Assembly (NCBI GenBank): GCA_004211235.1
Contig: SEEY01000056.1
Coordinates: forward strand, 1-11,996
Origin: Rubrivivax sp.
Lineage (GTDB): Bacteria > Pseudomonadota > Gammaproteobacteria > Burkholderiales > Burkholderiaceae
Length of the DNA stretch: 11,996 nt
Direction: 5' to 3'
Shown one piece after another: positions 1-5,189 of this stretch (position 1 is its first letter; each line of letters starts with the position of its first letter). The notes beneath the pieces are model-generated. The model was not told the origin of the DNA and did not search any database. It was given only the letters and a program-made list of their open reading frames with translations. The translations under genes were made by a program, and so were the position numbers.

Positions 1-1447
1 GAGCGCGCAGCGTAGCCAGCTGCTTGTCGGAGCCCTGTGCGCGGCCGATGTTCAGCGCCTCGTCGGCAGCGCCCTTGGCTGCTTCCTTGATGCCGCGCCA
101 GGCACGCTCGATCAACCCGAGGTTCTGTTCCATCTGCGGCGTGCGCTGCGCCAGCGCGTCGGCATAGGCCTTCTGCGCCACTTGCGCCGCCTCGACAGCC
201 CTGCCCTGCTGCTCAAGCGCGCGCACCTGCTCATAGGTAGAGCGGGTGAGGTAGTTCATCGACTCGTTGAGCTTCAGCGAGGCCTGCAGCGGCGCCTTGC
301 CCAGCTCGGCGAAGGCAGAGACGGTCTTCTCGGCTGCGGCGCCGCCGGCACGCTCCATCTGGAGTGCCGCATTAGTGAAGGTCGCGAGGTTGCCAGCCGC
401 GACGCCACCGGTCTCAGCAAGCTGGTTCAGCACCTCGGCGGCGCGGCCTACAGTACCGGCGCCGAGCGAGCTGACCTGGCGCGCCATGTTGGCCAGCTGG
501 TCGGCCGTCGTACCAGCCGCGTTGCCGGTCTGGATCAGTGTCTTGTTGAACTCTCGTCCCTCATCGCCGCCCTTCTCATAGGCGATGGCCAGCGCGGCGA
601 CGGCACCGACTGCGATGGTCAGAGGGTTGAGCAGGCCGACGACGAAGCCACCAGCAGCACGGGCTGCCGCGCCGATGCCACCGAACGTGCCGGACAGCTG
701 CGAGCCCTGCTGGATGATCGCCGTCAGCGGGCTCTGCCCGGATGCGATCTGGACGAACAGGTCGTTCATCTGGAAGGCAAGCTGCTGGGTCTGGTACGCG
801 GCGAACTTGCTGCTCGCGCCGACCCGCTGATGGCCATCGTTGAGCGCGCCCAGCTTCTGGATGAGCGGTGCCGCCTCCGAGCCGACGCCCAGCTGTGCGG
901 CGCGGTACTCAAGCAGTTGCGTGCGGCTGAAGTTGAGGGTGTCCGCTTGCTCTCGCAGGCTGGCCAGGAAGCTCTGCTGCGCCCGCTCAGCCGAGCTCTT
1001 CGCTGCAGCGGCTTCCCGCTGCGCGAGCGCCTCCCCCAGCGCGGCGTCGGCCGCAGCTTTCTGTGCGGAGCGCTGGTTCTGCAGCTGCAGGATGAGCGGC
1101 GCCGCCTCAGCTGCCACGCCTGCCTGCGCAGCCCTGAAGCGCAGCACGTCCTCGGCGCCCTTGCCGTAGAGCGCGACCTGTTCGCGGATGGTGTCGATCA
1201 GCCGCCGGCCCGCATCGTCGGCCGCCTTGGTGCTGACGGACACGTCGCGGGTGGATTGGGCCGCCGTCTCCAGCGCCTTGGCCATGCTGCGCGACGACGT
1301 GTCGATGCTGGCGAGCAGCGACTCGACGCGGCCCATCGAGATGGCGGTCTTGTTGCCGGCATCCGTGACGCCGTCGAGAGCGGCATCGGCCTGCTTTAGC
1401 CCTGTCGTGTCAACGGCAAGGCCAAGGGTCGAGACTTGATCAGCCAT
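1..1447 (-). CDS. Tail length tape measure protein, N-terminal part (gene runs off the window)
   Basis: This is the scaffold that sets tail length and chaperones the tail tube; the protein ends inside the tail lumen. The minus-strand frame is open from ATG at 1447 to base 1, about 482 codons, and the stop lies outside the window. Residues 217-265 (AYQTQQLAFQMNDLFVQIAS, then QSPLTAIIQQGSQLSGTFGG) are the hallmark of the TMP_2 / lambda gpH-like family. A glycine/alanine-rich hydrophobic stretch follows (about 255-290). The N-terminal 200 residues are Ala/Gln-rich and helical, with an internal duplication (residues ~104-119 and 181-196). GTGAGG lies just upstream of the ATG, which is 6 nt after the preceding stop. 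It sits directly downstream of the chaperone pair, as in most siphoviruses. A 405-codon plus-strand frame over this gene is an antisense shadow. Confidence 0.95.
   Translation of the reverse strand, partial: MADQVSTLGLAVDTTGLKQADAALDGVTDAGNKTAISMGRVESLLASIDTSSRSMAKALETAAQSTRDVSVSTKAADDAGRRLIDTIREQVALYGKGAEDVLRFRAAQAGVAAEAAPLILQLQNQRSAQKAAADAALGEALAQREAAAAKSSAERAQQSFLASLREQADTLNFSRTQLLEYRAAQLGVGSEAAPLIQKLGALNDGHQRVGASSKFAAYQTQQLAFQMNDLFVQIASGQSPLTAIIQQGSQLSGTFGGIGAAARAAGGFVVGLLNPLTIAVGAVAALAIAYEKGGDEGREFNKTLIQTGNAAGTTADQLANMARQVSSLGAGTVGRAAEVLNQLAETGGVAAGNLATFTNAALQMERAGGAAAEKTVSAFAELGKAPLQASLKLNESMNYLTRSTYEQVRALEQQGRAVEAAQVAQKAYADALAQRTPQMEQNLGLIERAWRGIKEAAKGAADEALNIGRAQGSDKQLATLRA
852..1146 (-). 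repeat. In-gene tandem duplication in the tape measure (77-codon period)
   Basis: Residues 104-119 (FRAAQAGVAAEAAPLI) and 181-196 (YRAAQLGVGSEAAPLI) are clearly related and exactly 77 residues apart. The matching DNA lies near 1093-1146 and 862-915, 231 bases apart. The copies have diverged, so this is an old duplication, consistent with tape measures changing length by repeat gain or loss. Confidence 0.7.
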
Positions 1448-1453
1448 GCGGCC

Positions 1454-1774
1454 TCACTTCTTTTTCATGCCTTCGAGGGCGCCCGACTCAAGGTCGCGGA
1501 GGTCGGACAGCAACGCCGGCCAGTCTTCGACCGGGACGTGCAGCAGCTCGAAGGTGGCCTTCACGCCGGCGTAGTCCAAGCCGTAGAAGCCGCCTGGGCC
1601 GCATCGCCACTGGGTGGTCAGTTCGCAGAACAGGGAGAACGCGGCCGCGGTGTCGGGCCAAAGTTCAATCCGCTGCTGATCGGCGACGTCTTCTGGCCGC
1701 AGCCCGAAGGCCGCCAGTTCTTCCGCCGTGGGAGCTTTCGAGTAGAGGCGCTTCCCGGCCTCGTTCAGTTTCCC
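1454..1774 (-). CDS. Tail assembly chaperone extension (DUF1799-like), made by -1 frameshift
   Basis: This is the T-like part of a lambda G/GT-type chaperone pair, which should recruit tape measure and tail tube subunits during tail assembly. The frame continues from GGG-AAA-CTG-AAC at the end of the chaperone gene to a TGA at 1456-1454, adding 104 residues to the 105-residue upstream protein (about 209 in total). Near the middle it contains QWRCGPGGFYGLDY, which matches my memory of DUF1799 phage proteins. It has no ATG or GTG before the conserved region (the first are GTG late in the frame and ATG four codons from the end) and no ribosome binding site of its own. It therefore should be expressed only as a fusion. 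It ends 6 nt before the tape measure start. Gene-calling that requires a start codon would miss it. Confidence 0.85.
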   Translation of the reverse strand, partial: GKLNEAGKRLYSKAPTAEELAAFGLRPEDVADQQRIELWPDTAAAFSLFCELTTQWRCGPGGFYGLDYAGVKATFELLHVPVEDWPALLSDLRDLESGALEGMKKK

Positions 1775-2082
1775 GCGCGGGCCTTGGTCAGCTCGTTGAT
1801 GTAGCGAGCAACGATCACATCGCCCGCGGCGTGGTGATCGTTGAGGAAGGCCTCGACCGCGTCGCGGCTGAAGTCCTTGTCGGCCTCCCAGCCGTCCAGC
1901 ACGTCCATGACGACGGCCAGATCGTTGCGCGGCTTGTCGGGGTCGACCTTGCTGAACTCGGCAAGCTGCGACTTCGTGCGGTGGCGGTAGATCACCGGCA
2001 GCTTCAGCGCCTCGGCGCCTGGCTGCGGGATGTCGACCGTGACGGTGAACGTGGGCTTCGGCGTGATGCTGACCTTGGTCAT
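1765..2082 (-). CDS. Tail assembly chaperone (lambda gpG-like)
   Basis: This 105-residue cytoplasmic protein is made in the zero frame, and a minority of ribosomes shift at its end to make the longer fusion. Family assignment rests on position (between tail tube and tape measure), size, the frameshift at its end, and the sequence style: beta-rich start MTKVSITPKPTFTVTVDIP, then an acidic helical region (YRHRTKSQLAEFSK, VVMDVLDGWEADKDF, VEAFLNDHHAAGDVIVARYI) typical of phage TAC proteins. The ATG at 2082 has a GGAG ribosome binding site 5-6 nt upstream. It begins just after the hairpin that follows the tail tube gene, so its expression relative to tail tube may be reduced by partial termination. 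Confidence 0.88.
   Translation of the reverse strand: MTKVSITPKPTFTVTVDIPQPGAEALKLPVIYRHRTKSQLAEFSKVDPDKPRNDLAVVMDVLDGWEADKDFSRDAVEAFLNDHHAAGDVIVARYINELTKARAGN
1768..1774 (-). promoter_or_regulatory. Programmed -1 ribosomal frameshift site (GGGAAAC followed by TGA)
   Basis: On the minus strand the chaperone frame reads GC-G GGA AAC TGA. G GGA AAC is a canonical X XXY YYZ slippery heptamer in the correct phase, with the zero-frame stop immediately 3'. A -1 slip yields GGG AAA CTG AAC and enters the extension frame. Lambda uses GGGAAAG in the equivalent place. I did not identify a stimulatory pseudoknot. Confidence 0.85.
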
Positions 2083-2092
2083 GCGGGCTCCA

Positions 2093-2130
2093 TGAAAGAG
2101 AAAGCCCGCCGGGCTTGCGCGCGGCGGGCT
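2093..2130 (-). terminator. Hairpin terminator after the tail tube gene
   Basis: On the minus strand a perfect 9-bp GC-rich stem (AGCCCGCCG at 2130-2122, CGGCGGGCT at 2111-2103, 10-nt loop) is followed by the U-rich tail TTCTCTTTC. It lies 17 nt after the tail tube stop. The interrupted U tract suggests a leaky terminator, consistent with chaperone and tape measure lying downstream. Confidence 0.7.
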
Positions 2131-2146
2131 GGGTGGGAACGGACGA

Positions 2147-2860
2147 TCAGGAGCGGACCGGCTCGGCCAGCAGCGACAGGGTGGCTTCCACCGCCATGAT
2201 GGCGTTCGTGGTCAGCGACGGCGTCTTGTTGATCGAGACATAGGCGTTGTACGAGAGGATGCCGCCGTTGGACAGCACGATCTTGATCGCCCGCTTGGCG
2301 CGGTCGTCGTTCGCCGCGCTGGCCAGGATGTAGCCCGCCTGCGCCGGGTCATCAGCCACCGAGAAGGTCAGGCCCGAAGCGCTCTTCGTGGTCGGGATGC
2401 GCTTCTCCCCGTCGGCTTCCAGGAACTGGTACGTCGCGAACTGCTGCTCGCCACCGGTGCTGTTGGAGCTGAGGATCTGGGCCAGCTGGGTGTAGCCGGT
2501 GATCTTGCGCACCGAGCCGATGCCCGAGCCTGCCGGATAGATCGTCGTCGACGTGGTGTCGATGCTCTCCAGGTTGAAGGTGTTCGTCGTCACGCCGGTG
2601 ACGCGGCAGACCTTCTGGTCCAGGCGCCCCCAGCCGCTGGAGACCTCGACGAAGTCGCCGTTGGTCAGGCCGTGGGCGGCCGACGTTGCGACGGCCGGGC
2701 TGGCATTCGTCAGGATCGTGACGGGCAGCGCACTGCCGTAGCCGGACGCGATGAACACCGTCGAACCATTGGGCAGGGAGACGACAGAGAGAGCCAGACC
2801 GGCGCTGATTGCCAGGGCGAGGGCCGAAGCCTTCAGGAGCTTGGAGCGAGAGAACTTCAT
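2147..2860 (-). CDS. Major tail tube protein with an N-terminal signal-like leader
   Basis: This 237-residue protein most likely polymerises into the tail tube. It sits between the tail terminator region and the chaperone/tape measure genes. From residue 29 (SLPNGSTVFIASGYG) it resembles the usual start of phage tail tube proteins as I remember them. Residues about 59-105 (AHGLTNGDFVEV, then VTTNTFNLESID) match the short beta motif often labelled FCCH-like in phage structural proteins. Ahead of this lies a leader of about 28 residues: basic MKFSRSKLLK followed by hydrophobic ASALALAISAGLALSVV, which looks like a signal peptide or membrane anchor without a clear AxA cleavage site. The ATG at 2860 has GAAAGG 8 nt upstream. 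The only codon near residue 29 that could initiate is a CTG with no ribosome binding site, so the leader is probably translated. Confidence 0.85.
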   Translation of the reverse strand: MKFSRSKLLKASALALAISAGLALSVVSLPNGSTVFIASGYGSALPVTILTNASPAVATSAAHGLTNGDFVEVSSGWGRLDQKVCRVTGVTTNTFNLESIDTTSTTIYPAGSGIGSVRKITGYTQLAQILSSNSTGGEQQFATYQFLEADGEKRIPTTKSASGLTFSVADDPAQAGYILASAANDDRAKRAIKIVLSNGGILSYNAYVSINKTPSLTTNAIMAVEATLSLLAEPVRS

Positions 2861-2881
2861 GGCGTGGGCCTTTCAGAGTGC

Positions 2882-2903
2882 AAAAAGGCCGCACGCGGCG
2901 GCC
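2882..2903 (-). terminator. Hairpin terminator upstream of the tail tube gene
   Basis: On the minus strand a 6-bp all-GC stem (GGCCGC, loop CGCGT, GCGGCC) is followed directly by TTTTT. It lies in the 72-nt gap between the small gene ending at 2933 and the tail tube start at 2860. The short stem makes it weaker than the others. It may attenuate transcription or shield the 5' end of the tail tube message. Confidence 0.55.
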
Positions 2904-2932
2904 AAGGGGTAGTGCCCTGTCGGGCGGTTGGA

Positions 2933-3187
2933 TCAGTGAGCGGGTCGAAGCCCGTGTTGGTGCTGCTCGCGGCGGTCCAGGCTGTTGTGGATGACGACGC
3001 GAGCGACTTCGAAGTCTTCTTCAGGTCGGCACCAGCAGGAGCGCAGCAGGTCATGGGGCCGAAGGTCGTTCAGCGGCAGGACGTGGGTGTCGGTGTCGAA
3101 CGGGTCTTCGTTCTGGTCGAAGAACCAGACATGCGGGAACAGGCCGGCGGCATCTGCCACCGAGTCATCAGGGGGCGGTGGCAGCAC
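2933..3187 (-). CDS. Small phage protein of unknown function, between tail terminator and tail tube
   Basis: I cannot name a function. About 84 residues, acidic N-terminus, with HVLPLNDLRPHD (residues 35-46), CWCRP (51-55) and HNSL-DRRE (67-73). These blocks recall small uncharacterised proteins from the head-tail joining regions of other phages. The His and Cys residues could bind metal, but there is no clear zinc-finger spacing. The frame overlaps the end of the tail terminator gene by 20 nt, suggesting translational coupling. The start is uncertain: GTG at 3187 has only a weak GGTGAG upstream, GTG at 3160 is the next option, and there is no in-frame ATG early on. Confidence 0.7.
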   Translation of the reverse strand: MLPPPPDDSVADAAGLFPHVWFFDQNEDPFDTDTHVLPLNDLRPHDLLRSCWCRPEEDFEVARVVIHNSLDRREQHQHGLRPAH

Positions 3188-3581
3188 GGTAGGCGCAGCT
3201 CACCGGCACGAGGTAGCGGTCGGCGTCTGGCTCGCCGGCGCCGTCGGCGCTGAGTGGCCGAGTGAGGGTCACGACAAGGCTGCCGTTCGTCAGGCGCAAG
3301 CCGAATGCCGTATCGAGTGAAGTGATCAGCGCCTCGGCCTCGCCTGGGCCAGCGCCTTGGGCGATCAGCAGGTGCAGCTGGAAGACGCCAGCGAACTGGC
3401 GGTCAGTGCCGGACAGGAAGTCGGTCTCTGTCGGCAGCGGCAGCAGGAAGGCGCGCACGTAGCGGCCGGCCGGCGCGGTGAACGCGACGTTCTCCCACGC
3501 GACCAGGACTGCCGGCGTTTGCGCGGCTGCCCAGGTGGCGAGCTTCTGTTCGAAGGCAGCGCGGATGAGGGCTTGGCTCAT
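3168..3581 (-). CDS. Tail terminator / tail completion protein (DUF4128, lambda gpU-like)
   Basis: The 137-residue product probably caps the finished tail tube and forms the joint with the head. The evidence is an N-terminal helix (ALIRAAFEQKLATWAA), then PAVLVAWENVAFTAP and a central strand FAGVFQLHLLIAQGAGPGEAEAL, the pattern of DUF4128/gpU-type proteins. It also occupies the expected slot, after the gp10-like protein and before the tail tube. The start ATG overlaps the upstream stop in ATGA (bases 3581-3578), so translation is probably coupled. Reading as another minor tail protein is possible but less likely. Confidence 0.82.
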   Translation of the reverse strand: MSQALIRAAFEQKLATWAAAQTPAVLVAWENVAFTAPAGRYVRAFLLPLPTETDFLSGTDRQFAGVFQLHLLIAQGAGPGEAEALITSLDTAFGLRLTNGSLVVTLTRPLSADGAGEPDADRYLVPVSCAYRAATAP

Positions 3582-3958
3582 TTCAGGGCTCGCTTCACGG
3601 CACGGTCAGCGTCAGCCAGCGCGAGCTTGACCATGCCGGCCGGGGCCTGCTTGCTCCAGCCGTTCTCGAGGCGAATCGCGTAGGGCAGGCTGTTGGTGAA
3701 ATAGATGACGCCGCCGATGCCGAAGGTGGCGGCCTTGACTGCTTCCCGGGCGCCGTTGCTCTGGTCCGTTGATTCGGTCGTCGTCTTCACCGGTGCACCG
3801 AGCCCGGCGACCCAGTTCGAGCGGAACGTGCCCAGGTCGACGGGGCTGCGCGCCAGCACGTTGTTGAACACGTCGAGCATCACCTTGCGGGCGACGACCT
3901 CGATGTCCAGCTTGACCTTGTCGGCGAGTTCAGCGAGCGGGATGGACCACTTCGCCAT
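3578..3958 (-). CDS. HK97 gp10-like head-tail connector / minor tail protein
   Basis: Proteins of this family act at the head-tail interface or during tail completion. Residues show the characteristic order: an N-terminal helix (ELADKVKLDIEVVARKVMLDVFNNVLARSP), the strongly conserved SPVDLGTFRSNW, then IYFTNSLPYAIRLENGWSKQ and APAGMVKLAL near the end. I chose ATG at 3958, which shares its A with the preceding TGA (TGATG); a GTG one codon earlier gives the longer frame from 3961. It lies between the head-closure and tail terminator genes as in HK97-like operons. Confidence 0.9.
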   Translation of the reverse strand: MAKWSIPLAELADKVKLDIEVVARKVMLDVFNNVLARSPVDLGTFRSNWVAGLGAPVKTTTESTDQSNGAREAVKAATFGIGGVIYFTNSLPYAIRLENGWSKQAPAGMVKLALADADRAVKRALK

Positions 3959-4317
3959 CACGGCCTCATCAGCAGTTCATAGAGCACCGCCATGCCGGCC
4001 GGGGCCAGCGTCTTGACCGTGATCACGCGGTAGTCCTTCGCCTGCCAGGTCAGGATGTGCCCCGGCACCGGAGCCGCGACGTTCACCGTCGCAACATAGG
4101 CCGTCTTGTCGCCGGCCAGGACGTTGGTGCCGTCGACGAGCTTCTGCTCTACATCGAACACGGCAGCCGTGCAGCCTTGCGAGAAGGTCGTGATCGCCGC
4201 GGCACCGGTGGCGGGGTTGTAGGCCCCGGGCGTCTGGCTCTTGAGCGTGCCGGCTGCGCCGAACTTGGTCAGCAGCCGCTGCGCCGTCGCGGCGGTCTTG
4301 GCGTAGTCGTAGGCCAT
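3958..4317 (-). CDS. Head-closure / head-tail joining protein
   Basis: The 119-residue product probably plugs the portal-adaptor assembly after packaging and offers a docking face for the tail. It is largely beta, with a short N-terminal helix (YAKTAATAQRLLTKFGAAGTL), then TPGAYNPATGAA, FDVEQKLVDGTNVLAGDKTAYVA and ILTWQAKDYRVITVKTLAPAGMAVLYELLMRP. The KDYRVI-VKTLAPAG-AVLYEL ending is typical of small siphovirus head-closure/stopper proteins. The start ATG follows the upstream TAG directly (TAGATG) and the stop overlaps the next ATG (TGATG), so it is embedded in a coupled set of connector genes. The assignment rests on pattern and position. Confidence 0.78.
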   Translation of the reverse strand: MAYDYAKTAATAQRLLTKFGAAGTLKSQTPGAYNPATGAAAITTFSQGCTAAVFDVEQKLVDGTNVLAGDKTAYVATVNVAAPVPGHILTWQAKDYRVITVKTLAPAGMAVLYELLMRP

Positions 4318-4812
4318 CTAGCCGCGGACGATGGGGATGCCGCCGCCGGCCTTCAGCAGCGGGCGGATGAGCGCTTCCACGGCCGCAAAGCGGGTCTGCT
4401 GGCGCGCGCCGGCGGCGTAGGTCACCGCGATGGGGCCAACCTGCTCGCTCGTGACCTGGGCAGTCTCGTCTGCCGTCAGCGTGGTCGTGAGGGATTTCAA
4501 GGCCAGCTCGCACGTCGCACGCACCAGCTGCACGGGGAGCGTGCTGTAGACCAAGCCGATTCCGTCCACGCACACGTCCGAACGCGGCCATTCCAGGGCC
4601 TGCGTCGTCTTGACACGCACGCCCTGCCAGCGGCCAAGGTAGCGCTGGCCAAGCCACTCGGTGGCCAGGCGCAGCGCGGCTTCCTTCGCCGCCGTCGACA
4701 GCGCTGCCCAGCTCGTGCCGTTTCGGGCGGCGTGGTAGGTATCGGCAGTCGCCACAGAGGCATAGGTCTCGGCATTGGCAAGGCCGGTGCCGTCCTCGGT
4801 AGTGATCGCCAT
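4318..4812 (-). CDS. Head-tail adaptor (DnaT-like domain family)
   Basis: The 164-residue protein fits the phage family usually labelled 'DnaT-like ssDNA-binding', which is better understood from its operon position as a connector subunit docking on the portal. Recognisable parts are the start AITTEDGTGLANAETYASV, then TADTYHAARNGTSWAALSTA, KEAALRLATEWLGQRYLGRW, QALEWPRSDV and a C-terminal region ending GPIAVTYAAGARQQTRF-VEALIRPLLKAG. The ATG at 4812 has AGGA 8 nt upstream. It leads the tight connector cluster. There is no reason here to think it binds single-stranded DNA. Confidence 0.85.
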   Translation of the reverse strand: MAITTEDGTGLANAETYASVATADTYHAARNGTSWAALSTAAKEAALRLATEWLGQRYLGRWQGVRVKTTQALEWPRSDVCVDGIGLVYSTLPVQLVRATCELALKSLTTTLTADETAQVTSEQVGPIAVTYAAGARQQTRFAAVEALIRPLLKAGGGIPIVRG

Positions 4813-4847
4813 GGCAGTTTCCTAAAGGCTCGCGGAGGGGATGGGAA

Positions 4848-5189
4848 TCAGTGGACCAAGCCAGCCGCGTCGTCATCGCCGAACGAGGCCGGCATCGCAA
4901 CGCCACCGAGGTGCCGGTCGGCGATTTCGCGGAAGGCGTCAGACAGCCGGCGCGGCTGGTCGCGGACCATCCAACGGTCGCCCAGGCCGTCCCAATGCAG
5001 CGCGCTCATCATGGCGTCCAGCAGCGTTTCGCCGTCGCCACCTGCTGAGCCCAGATTGACGGCCCAGGGCTCGCGACGCCCTGGGTAGAAGTCCACCCAT
5101 ACGCCGGAACTCAGCGAGTTGATTTCAGCAACGGCGTACTGCTCAGCGCTGCTCATGGCGGCGATTTCGGCGGGTGTGAAGCGGTTCAT
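4848..5189 (-). CDS. Unknown small protein after the SGNH gene
   Basis: Function not recognised. The 113-residue product is acidic and begins MNRFTPAEIAAMSSAEQYAV, followed by SGVWVDFYPGRREPWAVNLGSAGGDGETLLDAM and a helical, charged second half (WMVRDQPRRLSDAFREIADRHL) ending in an acidic tail. There is no signal peptide or membrane segment. Its ATG shares an A with the stop of the SGNH gene (TAATG), so it is almost certainly translated by coupling and may be a partner of that protein or a minor virion component. A 35-nt gap separates it from the adaptor gene. Confidence 0.72.
   Translation of the reverse strand: MNRFTPAEIAAMSSAEQYAVAEINSLSSGVWVDFYPGRREPWAVNLGSAGGDGETLLDAMMSALHWDGLGDRWMVRDQPRRLSDAFREIADRHLGGVAMPASFGDDDAAGLVH

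Noticed and set aside
182..1399. 405-codon plus-strand open frame opposite the tape measure
   Set aside because: It is an antisense mirror of a GC-rich gene: low-complexity Arg/Ala/Leu sequence with no recognisable motif, while the minus strand encodes a clear tape measure protein.
2861..2932. Promoter in the gap before the tail tube gene
   Set aside because: No sigma70-like -35/-10 pair at reasonable spacing was seen on the minus strand there. The same holds for the other short gaps.
4318..4812. DNA replication role for the DnaT-like protein
   Set aside because: The family label comes from weak similarity. The gene lies among head-tail connectors, where an adaptor role fits better.
3977..4906. 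309-codon minus-strand frame overlapping the adaptor and head-closure genes
   Set aside because: Out-of-frame, Arg/Pro-rich translation of two well-recognised connector genes.
4057..5088. 343-codon plus-strand open frame over the connector genes
   Set aside because: Antisense to three coupled genes; composition typical of a GC-rich shadow.
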